In this document: one piece after another, positions 1 through 11,600 of the stretch
Layout of the letters: each line of letters starts with the position of its first letter
Numbering within the stretch: the first letter of the stretch is position 1
Source: Nectonema munidae
Taxonomy: Eukaryota > Nematomorpha > Nectonematoida > Nectonematidae
Assembly: GCA_030549495.1 (NCBI GenBank)
Contig: JAUIRK010000288.1
Span: 610,190-674,189, forward strand
Length of the DNA stretch: 64,000 nucleotides
Direction of reading: 5' to 3'
The notes under the pieces: generated by a model
What the model was told of the DNA's origin: nothing
The model's database searches: none
The model's input: only the letters and a program-made list of their open reading frames with translations
Made by a program: the position numbers and the translations under genes

Positions 1-570
1 ACTGTTTCAATATTACTTGCTCGGTGAGCTATGCCTTTTCTTCACAGCTTCATTTCACGGTAGAAATCACAAATATTGCAAAGGTTCAGGGGCAATTCAG
101 CCTCAAGGCAATTCGCCCTCGCGATAATTCAGCCTCAGGAAAATTCGGCCTTAAGACAATTCGGCCTTGAAAAAATTCGGCCTCAAGATAGATCGTCCTT
201 AGGACAATTCGGCCTCAAGACGATTCGGCCTTTCAAATTTTTTTAATACCTAACAGAACAATATTGCATTTTTAAAAGTCTTATTAGATACTAAGAATTT
301 CTAGAGACGGAATTGAGCTGAGGCCGAATTGACCTGCTCCCATTGCAAATACCTTTATCCAACTTCAGTTTCATAGATGTAAAATACAAATCAAATGATA
401 TAACTGGGTATTCCAGTACAGGAAGCAGAATAAATCGAGCATGAAATATTGTTTGCAACTTGGTAATAAACGTTGAACGGCATTGACTTATTCAAAATTA
501 CATTACATATGTACTGCCATTCAAAACCTCCTTCACACCCCTGTACGCAGCCGTACGCTTTTTAAATGAT
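1..570. repeat. Short element with nine 16-bp repeats and an inverted copy
   Basis: From 93 to 236 there are nine consecutive 16-bp units, consensus CAATTCGGCCTCAAGA, each diverged at a few positions but never in length. At about 309-336 two copies recur in inverted orientation. The outer edges CAGGGGCAATTCAGCC (87) and GGCCGAATTGACCTG (ending 336) are inverted repeats, so 87-336 looks like a 250-bp non-autonomous element whose ends contain its own tandem repeat. I see no convincing target-site duplication. The remainder of this stretch shows nothing recognisable. Confidence 0.6.
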
Positions 571-1949
571 GGTCAAGACATCCGAAGCCAAAACACTCGA
601 AAACCAAAACATCCGAAATCAAAATATATTATAGATGTTCAATTCAATAATCGTATGTTTTGGTTTTAGTTTTCGGGCGATTTGACCTGGCACCTTAAGA
701 GACACCCCCCCCCCCCCCTTCCCCCTCTTATTGAGTACGTACTTTACGAATGGCCCCATAATCAAAATCACTGAAAACGAAAATCACTGCTTTTGGGGTT
801 TTCGGGGATTTTCGCTTTTTGGATTTTGGTAGCGGGGATTTTAGTTCTTTTTGGTAGAGGGGATTTATTTTAGTTTTCGGCGCTTTTAGTTATCGGGAAT
901 TTTGAATAAATACAAATATAAACAGAGTGGCATATATTAAAATGTAAAATATTATTAACATTATTTTGTATTGCATGCCTCTATCAAAATCCTCATGATG
1001 GACTAAAGAATTCCTAAACTATTGAGATTACTGAGGTTTCTGTAAATATTGAATACTTCGTGACGGTATCTAGTCAAAATCCCCGAAAACCAAAATCTCT
1101 GGTACCAAAATATCCGAAAACTAGCCCCCCCCCCCCCCCCCTACTGAAAATTCCTTCATCCGCCACTGCTATCATCAACAAAGAGATATAGTTATAAGCT
1201 ATTGAAAAGTAGAGAAAATGAAAAATATCATATAAAAAATTTACTTGCATTGAAAGAAAGAAAGAAAGATTTATTCATACAATTATAAAGAAAAAAAGAA
1301 CAGTTCGTGACATCAGTAAGACAAAATGTTTACAAATTTAAATAGAATAGACAATATATTTTCAATATAGAAAGTTTTTTTTTTTTTTAAGGGAAATATT
1401 CAAAAAGGCCTTAAGGCCGCTGATATACTTGAATTGAGATATGAAAAGAAAAACAATGCTAAGGTTGAGATAGTCTTAACTTCCTTTTAAACTGTACGGG
1501 AACTTAAGTTTTTCAAGGTTTTGTAAAAATTTAGACACGGGTTTATGTGAGAATATCCTCACGCCTATTCAACTGTTCAAAATTAAATAAAATTTGGAAC
1601 AAAATAATTTTGTTCCGAAAAATTCTGGACATCCAATATTTTAAATCATAGTGAATTTGTAATTAAAATTTCACTCAAAATTGCAGGTCAACCGCTTTGA
1701 AGTACGAGCTTTCTTTACTTTGAAAAAGTTAGTTATTAAAAAGTAAGTAAAGATTTGTAAATTAATTGATACGCTAATAAGAATGAATTCATAAATTCAT
1801 ATACTACAAATGAAAACAAACTTTATATGTATATTTGTTAACCTAATTCAATATATATCATCAAATTCATTTTTAATTTTCGGAACTTTTGGTTCTCTGA
1901 CATTTTGGTTTCGGATGTTTTGATTTTCGGACGTTTTGACAAGGAACCC
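571..1949. repeat. Cluster of fold-back elements with a CCGAAAACCAAAA motif
   Basis: Several arms repeat a unit close to GTCCGAAAACCAAAA in both orientations: 571-640 (forward) against 650-694 (reverse), 758-905, 1070-1124 (forward) and 1868-1949 (reverse). The outermost bases conform to GGTxCCTxGTCAAAAxGTCCG, the same ends as the element at 7346-8014. They are probably two or three overlapping or nested copies of one fold-back family. Runs of 14 and 17 C occur at 705-718 and 1125-1141, exactly where arms end. The tail at 1252-1270 (GAAA repeat, then TTTATTCA) with the following 200 bases may be a reversed LINE 3' end. Confidence 0.55.
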
Positions 1950-2408
1950 TTTTAAAAATACTCATCACAAAAATAGTTTCTTTGAGAATTTGTAGAACTT
2001 GATAGGTAGTAAACTAGTAGTACTAGTGAGGCGAGTTGGTAGTCTAACTCAGTGGTCTTCAACTGGGGTTCCGCGTATTGCTATCAAAATACACTTTCAT
2101 TCATTATGATATAAAAGTTTTTTTAGTGCCTGCAATTCAAGCTATTCATATTGTTTTTGTTTTTTATTAGCTATTTTTATTTCGATTAAAAAAATTTTGA
2201 ATCAAGGTTCAAAATTTAGTTATATGAAGTAAAATGCTGTATGAAAACGTACAAAGATAATTATAAATTTAACATATTTTTCACACATACAAAATCTTTG
2301 GAATTCTTATTGATACAAACTCATACACATTTCCCAGTTTATCATATCAAAGAATAATATAAGCATAAACAGAAACATTGACCATTTGGCCTATCAAATA
2401 TACTATTA
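1950..2408. other. Upstream spacer with one orphan hAT-like end
   Basis: No coding potential on either strand. At 2049 CAGTGGTCTTCAACTGGGG resembles a hAT terminal repeat, but I find no partner end. Confidence 0.4.
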
Positions 2409-5060
2409 CAGTAGTCGGCAAAGTACGGCTCACGAGCCAATTCTGGCTCTTTGACTAAAAAAAGTGGCTCTCTGACTCAACGAAAAAACAGTTATCCTTT
2501 GGTCTCGTTTGAAAAAAATATAAATTTTTTTAATATGAAAAAAAAATTTTTTTATACTTAAAAACCTTTCAACTTTTGTATTTCAAAATGGTTCTGCTCT
2601 TTCAACCAAAGAAATAAATTTGGGTTTTTTTTCAATTGACTCGATTTAATCTATGTGAGGATAATAATTTTCAAAGTTAAAATATTTTTATGGAAATGTC
2701 ATTCGAGCAACTTTTAATTTTTAAGGTCAACTTTAATTTTTCTTCTCTGTACGAATTTTATTATTAACTTTCCACTTTTTGTTCAAAAAAAGACTGTTTT
2801 TGTTGAGTTTTTCTTGACTATGAGGAAGATAAATTTTTATAAAATTCATGAAAAACGAACATATTTTTATATTTTATAAAAAATAATTGTTTGAATGAAA
2901 ATTTCAGGATTACCTTTTTTTTAGTTTGAATTATAAATTAAATTTTTAGAACTAGCTATAAACAATTTTTCTATGGGTAAATTTGTTAAAAGGCATAAAA
3001 TTAGTGTTGATGATGATACGAATTCTGATGAAGATGTGGCTGATATTACGATTTCGTCAAGCATTTCAAAAAATGATGTGATGAACCAAGATAGTAAATT
3101 TTGGAAATATTGAGAAAAATACATGGCTCTTGGCTTTACCTGGACTGGAGACCAAGACTGTCCTTTACCTTTGTGTATTGTTTGTGGAGAAAAGCTAGCT
3201 AACAGTGCACCGGCCAAACTCAAACGGCATTTATTGAAAAAAACATTCTGATTTATCAGTAAAGAAGAAGAATATTTTAAGCGAGAAATGAATCTCAATA
3301 AATAGCAAGTCTTTATGTTCACTAAAAAATTCAAGTTGAGAAACAAGCACAAGAAGCAAGTTACGCTGTGGCTGAAATAGTTGCAAAAAAAATGAAAGCT
3401 CACACCATTTTTGAAAGTCTTATTTTACCGGCATGTGAGCAAATAGTTGAAATAATGTTAGGAAAAGAAGCTGTTTCAGAAATAAACAAAATTAAACTTT
3501 AAGACAACACAATAAGTAGACGCATTCAACATATGTTAGTCAACATTGAGTCTCATATCAAGAATTTTGAAAAATGAGATGTTTGCACTTCAAGTTGATG
3601 AAAGTACAGATATTTCTGATAAAGCACAACTTCTTGTGTTTGTTCGCTTTATAGATGATATGGCAATTGTGGAAGACTTTCTTTGTTACAAAGAATTTCC
3701 AGAAATAACAAAAAGGCAAGATATATTTGAAGTTTTGAATCCATACTTTAGTTATTGTGGATTTAAATAGGAAAACTGTTTTGGTATTTGTACCGATGGT
3801 GCCCCAGCAATGGGAGGACGTGTAAAAGGATTTGTTCCAATAGCACAAAACAAGTATTCAAACATTATTCATACTCATTGTTTCATTCATAGGGAAGCAT
3901 TAGTTGCTTAAACTCTTGGACCTGAGATGAAATCCACATTAGATATAGTCGTGAAAATAGTTAACTACATCAAGATGAGACCACTTAAACGACATTTGTT
4001 TTCAAAAACTTTGTGAAAACATGGAAGCGGAATACTCAAACCTGATTCAACACACAGAAATAAGATGGTTGTCGAGAGGGAAGGTTTTGTCACGTTTTTA
4101 TAAGTTGAGAGAGGAAATATTAGTCTTTTGTAATCAGGAAAATCTAGAAGAGTTTTCAGAATGTTTGAGTAGTCAACAGTGGTGCTCGAAGCTTACCTTG
4201 TAGATATTTTCCATGAGCTAAATATCTTGAATAAAAGTATGCAAGGCAGGAACGAAAATATATTGTCTTCAACTGATAAAATAAAAGCTTACCAGAAAAA
4301 AATATCAATATGGAAAAAACGAATTACTTTAGGTAACATTGAAATGTTTCATTTTACTTTTGAAAGAAGCTGTTCAGAAATTACCTCACTAATTTTGAAT
4401 CATCTGAATACACTCTCAGTTAATCTTAAAATGTATTATCCCTCAGTATCTATTGATGAATTTGATTGGGTGAGAAATCCATTTGTTGAAACACAAACAG
4501 ATGAAAATTCATTCACATTAGGAAGAGCTTGAGAGTATTTTCAGCGACAAGACATTAAAATTGAAGCACTTTGAGCTAACTCTTGATCAATTTTGGCTGT
4601 TAGTAGAAAGAGAGTACACTGCAATTGCCAAAAAAAGCCATTATTATTCTTCTGCAATTTTCGACTTCATATTTATGTGAATTAGCATTTTCAGCTCTTA
4701 CACTCTTACAACTATCAAAAACAAAAAGCGTGCACAACATTTGTTAGTTGAAGACGAACTTCGTGTTTGTTTGTCAAAAACCAGACCAAACATCAAAGAA
4801 CTATGTCGTCGTCATCAGGCTCAGATTTTTCATTAAGTTTTTCATCTTTGATACTCCAATAAAAAATTAAATTTGAACTTTTTCTTTATTGCTAACAAAA
4901 TGATTTAATTAATAATGTTGTACAATGTACTAATATATACACAATTATACTTGTTTTGTATATTATTATATATCTATTTTATTTTTTATCCAAAATTTAA
5001 AACTAGGTTCCGTGAGATTTTCTTGATGAGCTTGATCTTGGGGCAAGTTGCATGTAAATT
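2409..5060 (+). mobile_element. Decayed hAT DNA transposon (SCAND3/ZBED-type)
   Basis: The left end at 2409 (CAGTAGTCGGCAAAGTACGG followed by GGCTCACGAGCC) is a typical hAT terminus for this group. The transposase relic occupies about 2973-4836. I could not find the matching right end; it should lie just after 4860, so the 3' limit is a guess. The interior between 2480 and 2970 is AT-rich and non-coding. Confidence 0.7.
2973..4836 (+). pseudogene. hAT transposase pseudogene (SCAND3/ZBED5-like)
   Basis: Read along the + strand with shifts of frame, the order of conserved blocks is that of hAT transposases of the SCAND3/ZBED5/FAM200 group: a BED-like finger ([21 protein letters not shown], final His lost) near 3170-3240; FALQVDESTDISDKAQLLVF with the first catalytic Asp at 3580-3640; CTDGAPAMGG near 3790; HCFIHREAL near 3880; HTEIRWLSRGKVLSRFY at 4050-4110; IDEFDWVRNPF at 4450; and the C-terminal dimerisation end at 4680-4830, ending in CRRHQAQIFH. 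At least six stops or frameshifts interrupt it, so it is inactive. Blocks are nevertheless easy to read, suggesting moderate age. No intron or host context indicates domestication. Confidence 0.88.
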
Positions 5061-5800
5061 ATTCTTACTAAGAAAAAATTAGTATAGTGAATAAATAGTC
5101 ATTTTCTAAATTAATCAAATGAAAATTTGTAAATGCAATGAAACAAAAACTGCAAAGATTATCGAAAATAATTCCGTGATACTTACATGCATAGAAATAA
5201 TTTTTTATTATTTTTCAATAAGTATTATAAACTCATAAGTTAATAACTTTTACTAATTAAAAGAACAACTAATCAATTAATCTACTAACTGCTAAGAAAG
5301 TAAGTAACTAACAGACTAAAAATATTATATTTTTGAGAATTAATCTAAATAAATTTATTACAAAATTTAAAATTTATAAGAAGAATCCTTTCTAATTTTA
5401 ATTTTTATTGAAATTTATAAATTCATTTTTATAGAAAAATAAGTATAAAAATTTTTTACTCATAAAAGGAATTTTTTGTAAGTATTAATTACAAAATTCA
5501 GCCAAGTCTCATGCCGTGTAATGCAACAATATGATGAAAATTATAATTTCATAAAAACAGGGCTGTTAAGTTTCAGAAATTGTGATGCGGGTGAAAATTT
5601 TTCCTCAAGCCTTGGAGAAATTTGAATTTTTCCAGTTTTTTTTCCAAAAAAAATCAGCCAATAAAAATGCCTTTCAGATGATTAATAGGCAATAGACTTC
5701 ACATCTATGTACGCAGGCCCCTAGCCAGAAAAAATTTCAGTTGTGGGAGGGGGCACTCCATTAGCATATGGTTAGGTTTCTACATCATTTGGTCACCGTA
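5061..5800. other. AT-rich spacer
   Basis: No gene or clear repeat seen. GCAGGCCCCTAGCCAG near 5705 followed by a G-rich stretch is faintly like the hAT MITE end at 34503. Confidence 0.4.
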
Positions 5801-6009
5801 TTAACACTAGAACGCCCAAAGGGCTCATTTTGAGCTTTGCAATATTTTAAATTACAAGAATTTATGTTATTTGTTGTCGATTCAACTTGAAACTCAATAA
5901 ATTCCTAAAAAAAATACATTATTTTTAAAACAGAGTCACTAATATACCAAAAAAACTCTAAAAAAAAAGCAAAAATTAAAAAAAGAGGCACTAGGCCCTA
6001 CAGCAAAAT
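5801..6009 (+). mobile_element. PiggyBac-type terminus (orphan)
   Basis: TTAA at 5801-5804 is followed by CACTAGAACGCCCAAAGGGC and then TCATTTTGAGC, the form of a piggyBac inverted terminal repeat after its TTAA target. The inner part (CCCAA...CTCATTTTGAGC) also appears, inverted, at about 58808-58835 at the edge of the intron 46 piggyBac. No second end with TTAA is visible before the LINE fragment, so this may be a truncated copy. Confidence 0.55.
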
Positions 6010-6630
6010 CTAAAAGATGAGAATGAGAATGAGTTTATTAAAATCAAACCAAGGTTTGTAGCGATAAAATTCACTTGAGTAACATAAAGTTAAAAAGTGA
6101 AGAGAAGGAGTATATGTATATATATTTGTATACTTGTGTTATAATATGGGAAAAAAATATTAATGGATGTTGCTTTGATGAATAGGAGCACACGTAAGGG
6201 GAAAAATAGTTCTTGTTTGAACAAGAGGAAACTTATCATTTTTCTTATGTTTCGTGGCAGCGAGTTAAACAGGACGGATGAGCATGAATATAATGTCTTT
6301 TTTAGTTTTTTGTTTCTGACTCTTATAGAAGGAATATTGTTAAATCTGTTTATTGTAAGTTCGGAGTTTTTACAAGATTGATATAATTCTTTGAACGTGC
6401 ATAAAAGAAATTTGTAGAGTAGAAAATTGCTCTCGGAAAGGATATTAGTAAGTGTGGAGTGATGTGAAGTTAGTTGTGAGGAATTTTTCAGGTAGAATAT
6501 GTATTTTAGGCAGTTTTTAGCTAGCCTGTCGACTTTTGTGTAATCGGATATGGTGAGGAGGGGAAAGAAGGTGTTAATTGAGTAGTTGAAGTGGTTAAGA
6601 ATAAAAGTTTTGATTAGGCACGCTTTATAA
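6010..6630 (-). mobile_element. LINE 3' fragment (C-terminal end of reverse-transcriptase ORF)
   Basis: On the - strand the stretch reads as the C-terminal part of a non-LTR retrotransposon polyprotein, with VDRLAKNCLKYIFYLKN, FLLYKFLLCTFKELY and VLFNSLPRNIRKM, the last being the common xxWNxLPxxIRxxxS-FK region of jockey/CR1-like elements. It ends with an AATAAACTCATTCTCATTCT tail at 6018-6040 (reverse strand), a repeat-type LINE 3' end. Upstream parts are missing: a typical 5'-truncated insertion. Clade not assigned. Confidence 0.6.
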
Positions 6631-7345
6631 ATATTTTATATTTGTTATAATGGGTTATTTTTAAGTTCGTGAATACTTTTTATTGATTTCTATATCTTTA
6701 AATTAATAAACTATGCATAAGAGTGAAACTAAACGTGTTTTATGTGACACTCTATGGAAGTTATCATTTTTGAACTACATGATTTCATAGCTATATTGAA
6801 TGTGAGAGGAGTTACTATGTCTAAAAGTTAAAATATCAAATTACATTCCATAAGTAGATAGGCTTTCCATAAGTCAGAGTAAATGATTGTGCCTGATCGC
6901 ATTAAAATTAAGTTGAAGTATAATTTTTTTCGCATCATAAGTATAATTACAAAGCTAATTGTACCTGATGAACCATGATTTTTAATTAGAAAAAATTAAT
7001 AATTATTTTTGACTAAAATTCATTGATGATTCAAATTGTATTGATGAGTCGCTTTTTTTGACTGTATAACTGAAGTTGGAAATTAAAACATTTTGAAACT
7101 TCTTCGGATCTTACCATTTTAATTATTAGCATACTAGAATTTTTTTTCAAATTTTTTTGTTTATACGGGTGATTTTGGTCATGTGGGATTTCAACATCAA
7201 TTTGCGGGTGACTCTCGCTCAATGAGTGTGACTTGACAACTCTGTAGAAATTTTGATGAGATAAAATTTAGAAAAACCCTTATTCGTTCAGTAATCTCAA
7301 AAAAAGAATCTAGAAAAAGTAAAGTGATTTTCTATCTCTTTTTTA
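6631..7345. other. AT-rich spacer
   Basis: Nothing recognisable on either strand. Confidence 0.4.
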
Positions 7346-7907
7346 GGGTCCTAGTAAAAATGTCAGCTACAAAAATAACCGAAAACTAAAATGTCCGCTA
7401 CCAAAATCCACGAAAACTAAAATGTCATCAACTAAAATTTAGGTCAACCCTTTTTTATTATAAAAAACGCATTTTCATAGTTGCCAAACGAGAAGACCAA
7501 AGCGGTAAACTTTTTTTCGAATACGACCTATGGACCATGCATGGGAAAAAAAAATAAATTTTAATTTTTGAATCGATTCTTCTTTAAAACAGTTGTCGTA
7601 GCGACTTTTTATTTTATTTTTATCACTCATTCTTCAAGAAGTAAAAATTGGTTTACATAATTTAAATAGTCTAAATATTTATGTAAAAACACAAATCGAT
7701 AAAAAAAAAAGTAAAAAAACAAACAAAATAAATATTAAACACAGGATGCATATGCTCAACGTGTGCCAATAAAAATGTTAGCATTCAAAAGCTGTAAAAA
7801 TTTTCAAAAAGCGGTACAACCCATTTCAAAAACGGTAGACCAAAAAAAAAGTCGAAAATCGGTAGTATACCGAAATATAGAAATCACCCCAAAAAATTTT
7901 TCTTTGG

Positions 7908-7944
<37 letters not shown>

Positions 7945-8014
7945 ATAGGGGGGTAAAAAAAATTTTAATCTAATTTTCGGGCCTTTTGGATTTCGGACGT
8001 TTTGACCAGGCACC
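7346..8014. repeat. Fold-back element, same family as 571-1949
   Basis: Left end GGGTCCTAGTAAAAATGTCA and following CCGAAAACTAAAATGTCCG units are inverted at the right end (TTTCGGGCC, TTTCGGACGTTTTGACCAGG, ending CACC at 8014). The interior is non-coding and includes a run of about 30 T at 7910-7939. About 670 bp; non-autonomous. Confidence 0.6.
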
Positions 8015-8623
8015 GTTGGCAACTATGCATTTTTTACTTTCAAAGTACTTTTCACATAAATTATTTTTGTAAGAAGTACAAATTTAATGGTATCATTTTT
8101 GTGTCGTTTTGATAATGTAAAAATCTCGCAACCCCAAAATAGCGAGAAGATTTGTTAACACATGTTTATGTGCTGATAAAGAAGTTGTTTGTGAGACATA
8201 GCTTCCTCTGGTCAATGCTGCGTCTCCTTAGGAAGTAGAAAAGCTCAGCAGGGGGAGAGGGAATACAATATCGTGATGGATCAAATCATATTATAGTGAG
8301 TTGACAGTAGCAGTAGAAGCGAATTGCTTATTATCTTATCTTCATGATGGAGATGTGAAGAAAACAGATGGGCCTGAAGAAAAGATGGAAAATCCTATAT
8401 CACTAAATCACTCTTCTAAACAAGATGGGACCGTCAGCTAGCTCATAAATCATTGCAACGTGATATACTACATGCACAAACATTTACGCTGAGAACAGAT
8501 AATCATTTTTATGTCTCTTACTACTACTACTCAGTATAATAATAATAATAATAATATCCATCAACACTCTTCTTCAAAACACATGTGTTTCCCATTCATT
8601 CACTGACTTTTCCTCCTACATTT
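8015..8623. other. Immediate upstream region of LanA
   Basis: Non-repetitive, slightly less AT-rich than its surroundings, with an AAT microsatellite at 8536-8556. Likely contains promoter or untranslated exon sequence, but no motif other than the TATA candidate stands out. Confidence 0.4.
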
Positions 8624-8689
8624 TATAAATCCTGGAACAATTGTATCTTTGTCGTCTGCAACGCCGAAACAAATCAATTTCTTTTTAGG
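8624..8689 (+). promoter_or_regulatory. Possible TATA box and 5' leader of LanA
   Basis: A TATAAAT lies at 8624-8630, about 60 bases before the ATG, which could serve a start site near 8655. However, a pyrimidine tract ending in CTTTTTAG abuts the base before the ATG (8680-8689) and would make a good splice acceptor. The gene may therefore have an untranslated first exon further upstream and the TATA match may be chance. Transcript 5' ends would decide. Confidence 0.3.
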
Positions 8690-11600
8690 ATGAAATATTT
8701 TCTTTCGTTAATTCTCCTCCTATTTTTTGAAAGGGGTGTGGGTGACAAAATTTTGAATCCCCCATACTTCAACCTTGCTCAAGGTCGACATATTTATGCT
8801 ACTGCCACGTGTGGAGTCGGTGTGACGGAAGCTGAGGTTTACTGCAAGTTGGTTGGTAAGGCAATCGATCTCTTTAAACTCTTTTCCTGTAAAAAACACT
8901 CTAATCACCAAGAAGGATCAAACCTAAATTAGGTTTAGCAATGAAGGAGCTAATTTTTTTTATAAGTAACTCAAAAATTGTTCATTTTACACTAAAATGT
9001 ATAATCATAAAATACCCGTGATATAATTTCGCGATGCCTAACTGTCCCATTGAGAATTAATTGTCTTGGTGATTAATAGACCCGTTTGGTTATGTGATAA
9101 TTTTAATGTTAGTGAATAAAGCGTTGTGAAAACTGCTGACACTAATAACTGTATAACTTACACCTATCTGATTTATTAACAAACCGCGTGTGGAAAAAAT
9201 GTCCCTAAATTGCAAGTATGAAAAAATGCTCCCTTCAACGACTAACAAAAAGTGGTCAACACATCTCTATTTTATACATCATGAAACATAACTTGGGATA
9301 AAATGTAGTAATACATATACTTTCATATATCAATTGTCCACAAATCAGACTTAAAAGCTCATAATATTATCATAGTTCGAAATCATGCTTAGTTGTAAAC
9401 GTTCATACAACAAAATTATAAATCTTCAATGAATATATTGTTAATTTAGAACGATCAATCCTTTTAGCCCAACGAGAATTTGAAGAATACGAGAGAGATA
9501 ATAAATCAAATACGTGAAGAAATCATTCACACAGTTTCTTAGACATTTTTAAAACCATTACTTTTTCTTTAGAATGAACTTTGATAGGATCATAATCAGA
9601 GCTGTGGAGTCGGAAAAATATTTAGCGACTCCGCCTTCACTTATTTATAATATTTGAGGCTGCAAATCCATTTATGTAAACTTTTTTTTTTTAACATTAA
9701 TGACTCCACATATGCATAATTTAGTGACTTTAACTTCTAATTTTTTTTAATTATTCCTCAACTTTTCTATTTCAAATATTTTTAATTTTCAAAAAGTGTG
9801 ATGAATATGTACCATATTTCGATGTCGTTTGTGGATGACAATGTTAAATAGCCATTGAAAGATTTTCTTAATTTTAGGGCCTTGCTGCTTTGTGTTGCAA
9901 GCAAAATATTTGATCTATTTTCTTCGACATAATTTATTAAGCTTTTCTATCGGTTTGTATTTGCAGTGTTTTTCTTGCTTTATTAGAAAAATTTTCAATT
10001 TATTGTCTATAAACTTTTTATCTAAGACAAAACAATACGATTCATAAATTGAATTTATCTTATTTTTTTCGCAAACCTCTTTAAAATTTTTTTCCTAAAA
10101 ACTTTCTGCTCATAAACTCAGTTTTATTCCTTTACAAATTAATTTTAATGTAAAATAAAAAAAGTTCATTCTTTAATTTTGTTGAATTTTTCAGCCTTTT
10201 TCTATGGGTTCCAAAAATACAAGACTTGGACAAGCATTTTTATGTTGTGTTTTCGCAACGTTCGGCACTAAAAAGAGTGTCGATGAATTTATTCTAAACT
10301 AACATATAAGAGCACAATTATTTATGAAGTGTCGGGGTCGCAATAATTATCACGACTCCAACTCCGACTTCTTCTCACAAGGTGCGACTCCACTGACTCT
10401 GACTCAACAACCCTGATCATGATAAATTATTTTTGTGATACCACAGAATGTTTTTAATGAATATTAGTTGAATTTATGTTAAAACTCTTTGATTTTTAGT
10501 TTCATGTTCTGGGGAACGATAACATTACTAATGTTACATATACGAAGAATAAGCTTCATAAAAATTCAGAATTTAAAGTTAAAATTAAGTAGGATTAAAG
10601 TTGCACAGGTTTTAAAATTTTTGAATATTATGAGGTCTAGGTACATCAAAATACCTAACAAAGTTTAGTTATACCCCCTCACTGGGTATTTTTATTTCAG
10701 ATCGAGTCCAAAACTCTTCTCTGTGATGAGGGAGCATTTTGAGAATTATTTTTTACTTCATTTATTTATTAAATTAATGTATTTTTTGTATAAAATAAAA
10801 TAATTCCAAATTAATATAATTTATTTTTGTAAATATTTTGATTAAACCAACTCTGCCAAATAATAATCGTTTGAAGCTAATCAATTTAAGAAAATATAAA
10901 TAATCGATATTCTTTGCTGATTAAAAATTAAGAGAATAATCATACACTTTAAAATAAAATATAACAAAGATTTATTTTTCATTCAAAAGTCCATGCATTC
11001 AAAATATGATGAATAGTCAACTCATTTACCCGGGAACCTTCTATTTTCACATTCCTTTTCCCCGTTAGAAAGTGATAGAAAAAAAAACAAAAAAAAGTGT
11101 TAGAAAGTTAGTATGCGTAATTATTGGCTTTTTAAACATACAATTTCGCTCCCCTCTTTCTACGCCATTGCATAAAATTTCACGTTGGCAGAAAACTAGA
11201 GTGACATTAAATGAACTTTTTTTAAATAAATGAAATAAAAAGATATTTAAACTGGATTAACGTATTTTTTGAGTATGTTATATTTTATTCTTACGATACA
11301 CAAGCAAATCAACATTTTAATTGTAAACGAATTCCTTCTCTCAACATAGTTTGATGATAGTGAACCTCACTGTTTTGAATATAGTGAATTTATGATATAA
11401 TAATGTTTATTTGTGGATCTGTGTATTTGATATAGGTATAAAAAATCCGAAATATATATCTATAAGGAAAATAATTTATGTTTTTATAGTTTTCTACGAA
11501 ATAATATTTCCAAATTATTTAACTACATATCCACTATGGTCGCATAACACTTTGGGGCTAATGCGCCTTATTTAGCGAACACATGACTTTTTATCATGAC

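Noticed and set aside
93-236. A CRISPR array
   Set aside because: Units are contiguous 16-bp repeats with no spacers, in a eukaryotic genome.
2921-3403. 160-codon open frame on the - strand
   Set aside because: It lies opposite the hAT transposase relic, whose conserved blocks read on the + strand; composition is low-complexity Phe/Leu/Ser.
8585-8932. Open frame extending LanA exon 1 upstream and downstream
   Set aside because: The upstream ATG gives no better signal peptide, and past 8855 the frame runs into the intron after a good donor (GTAAGG); the LN domain continues at 11613.
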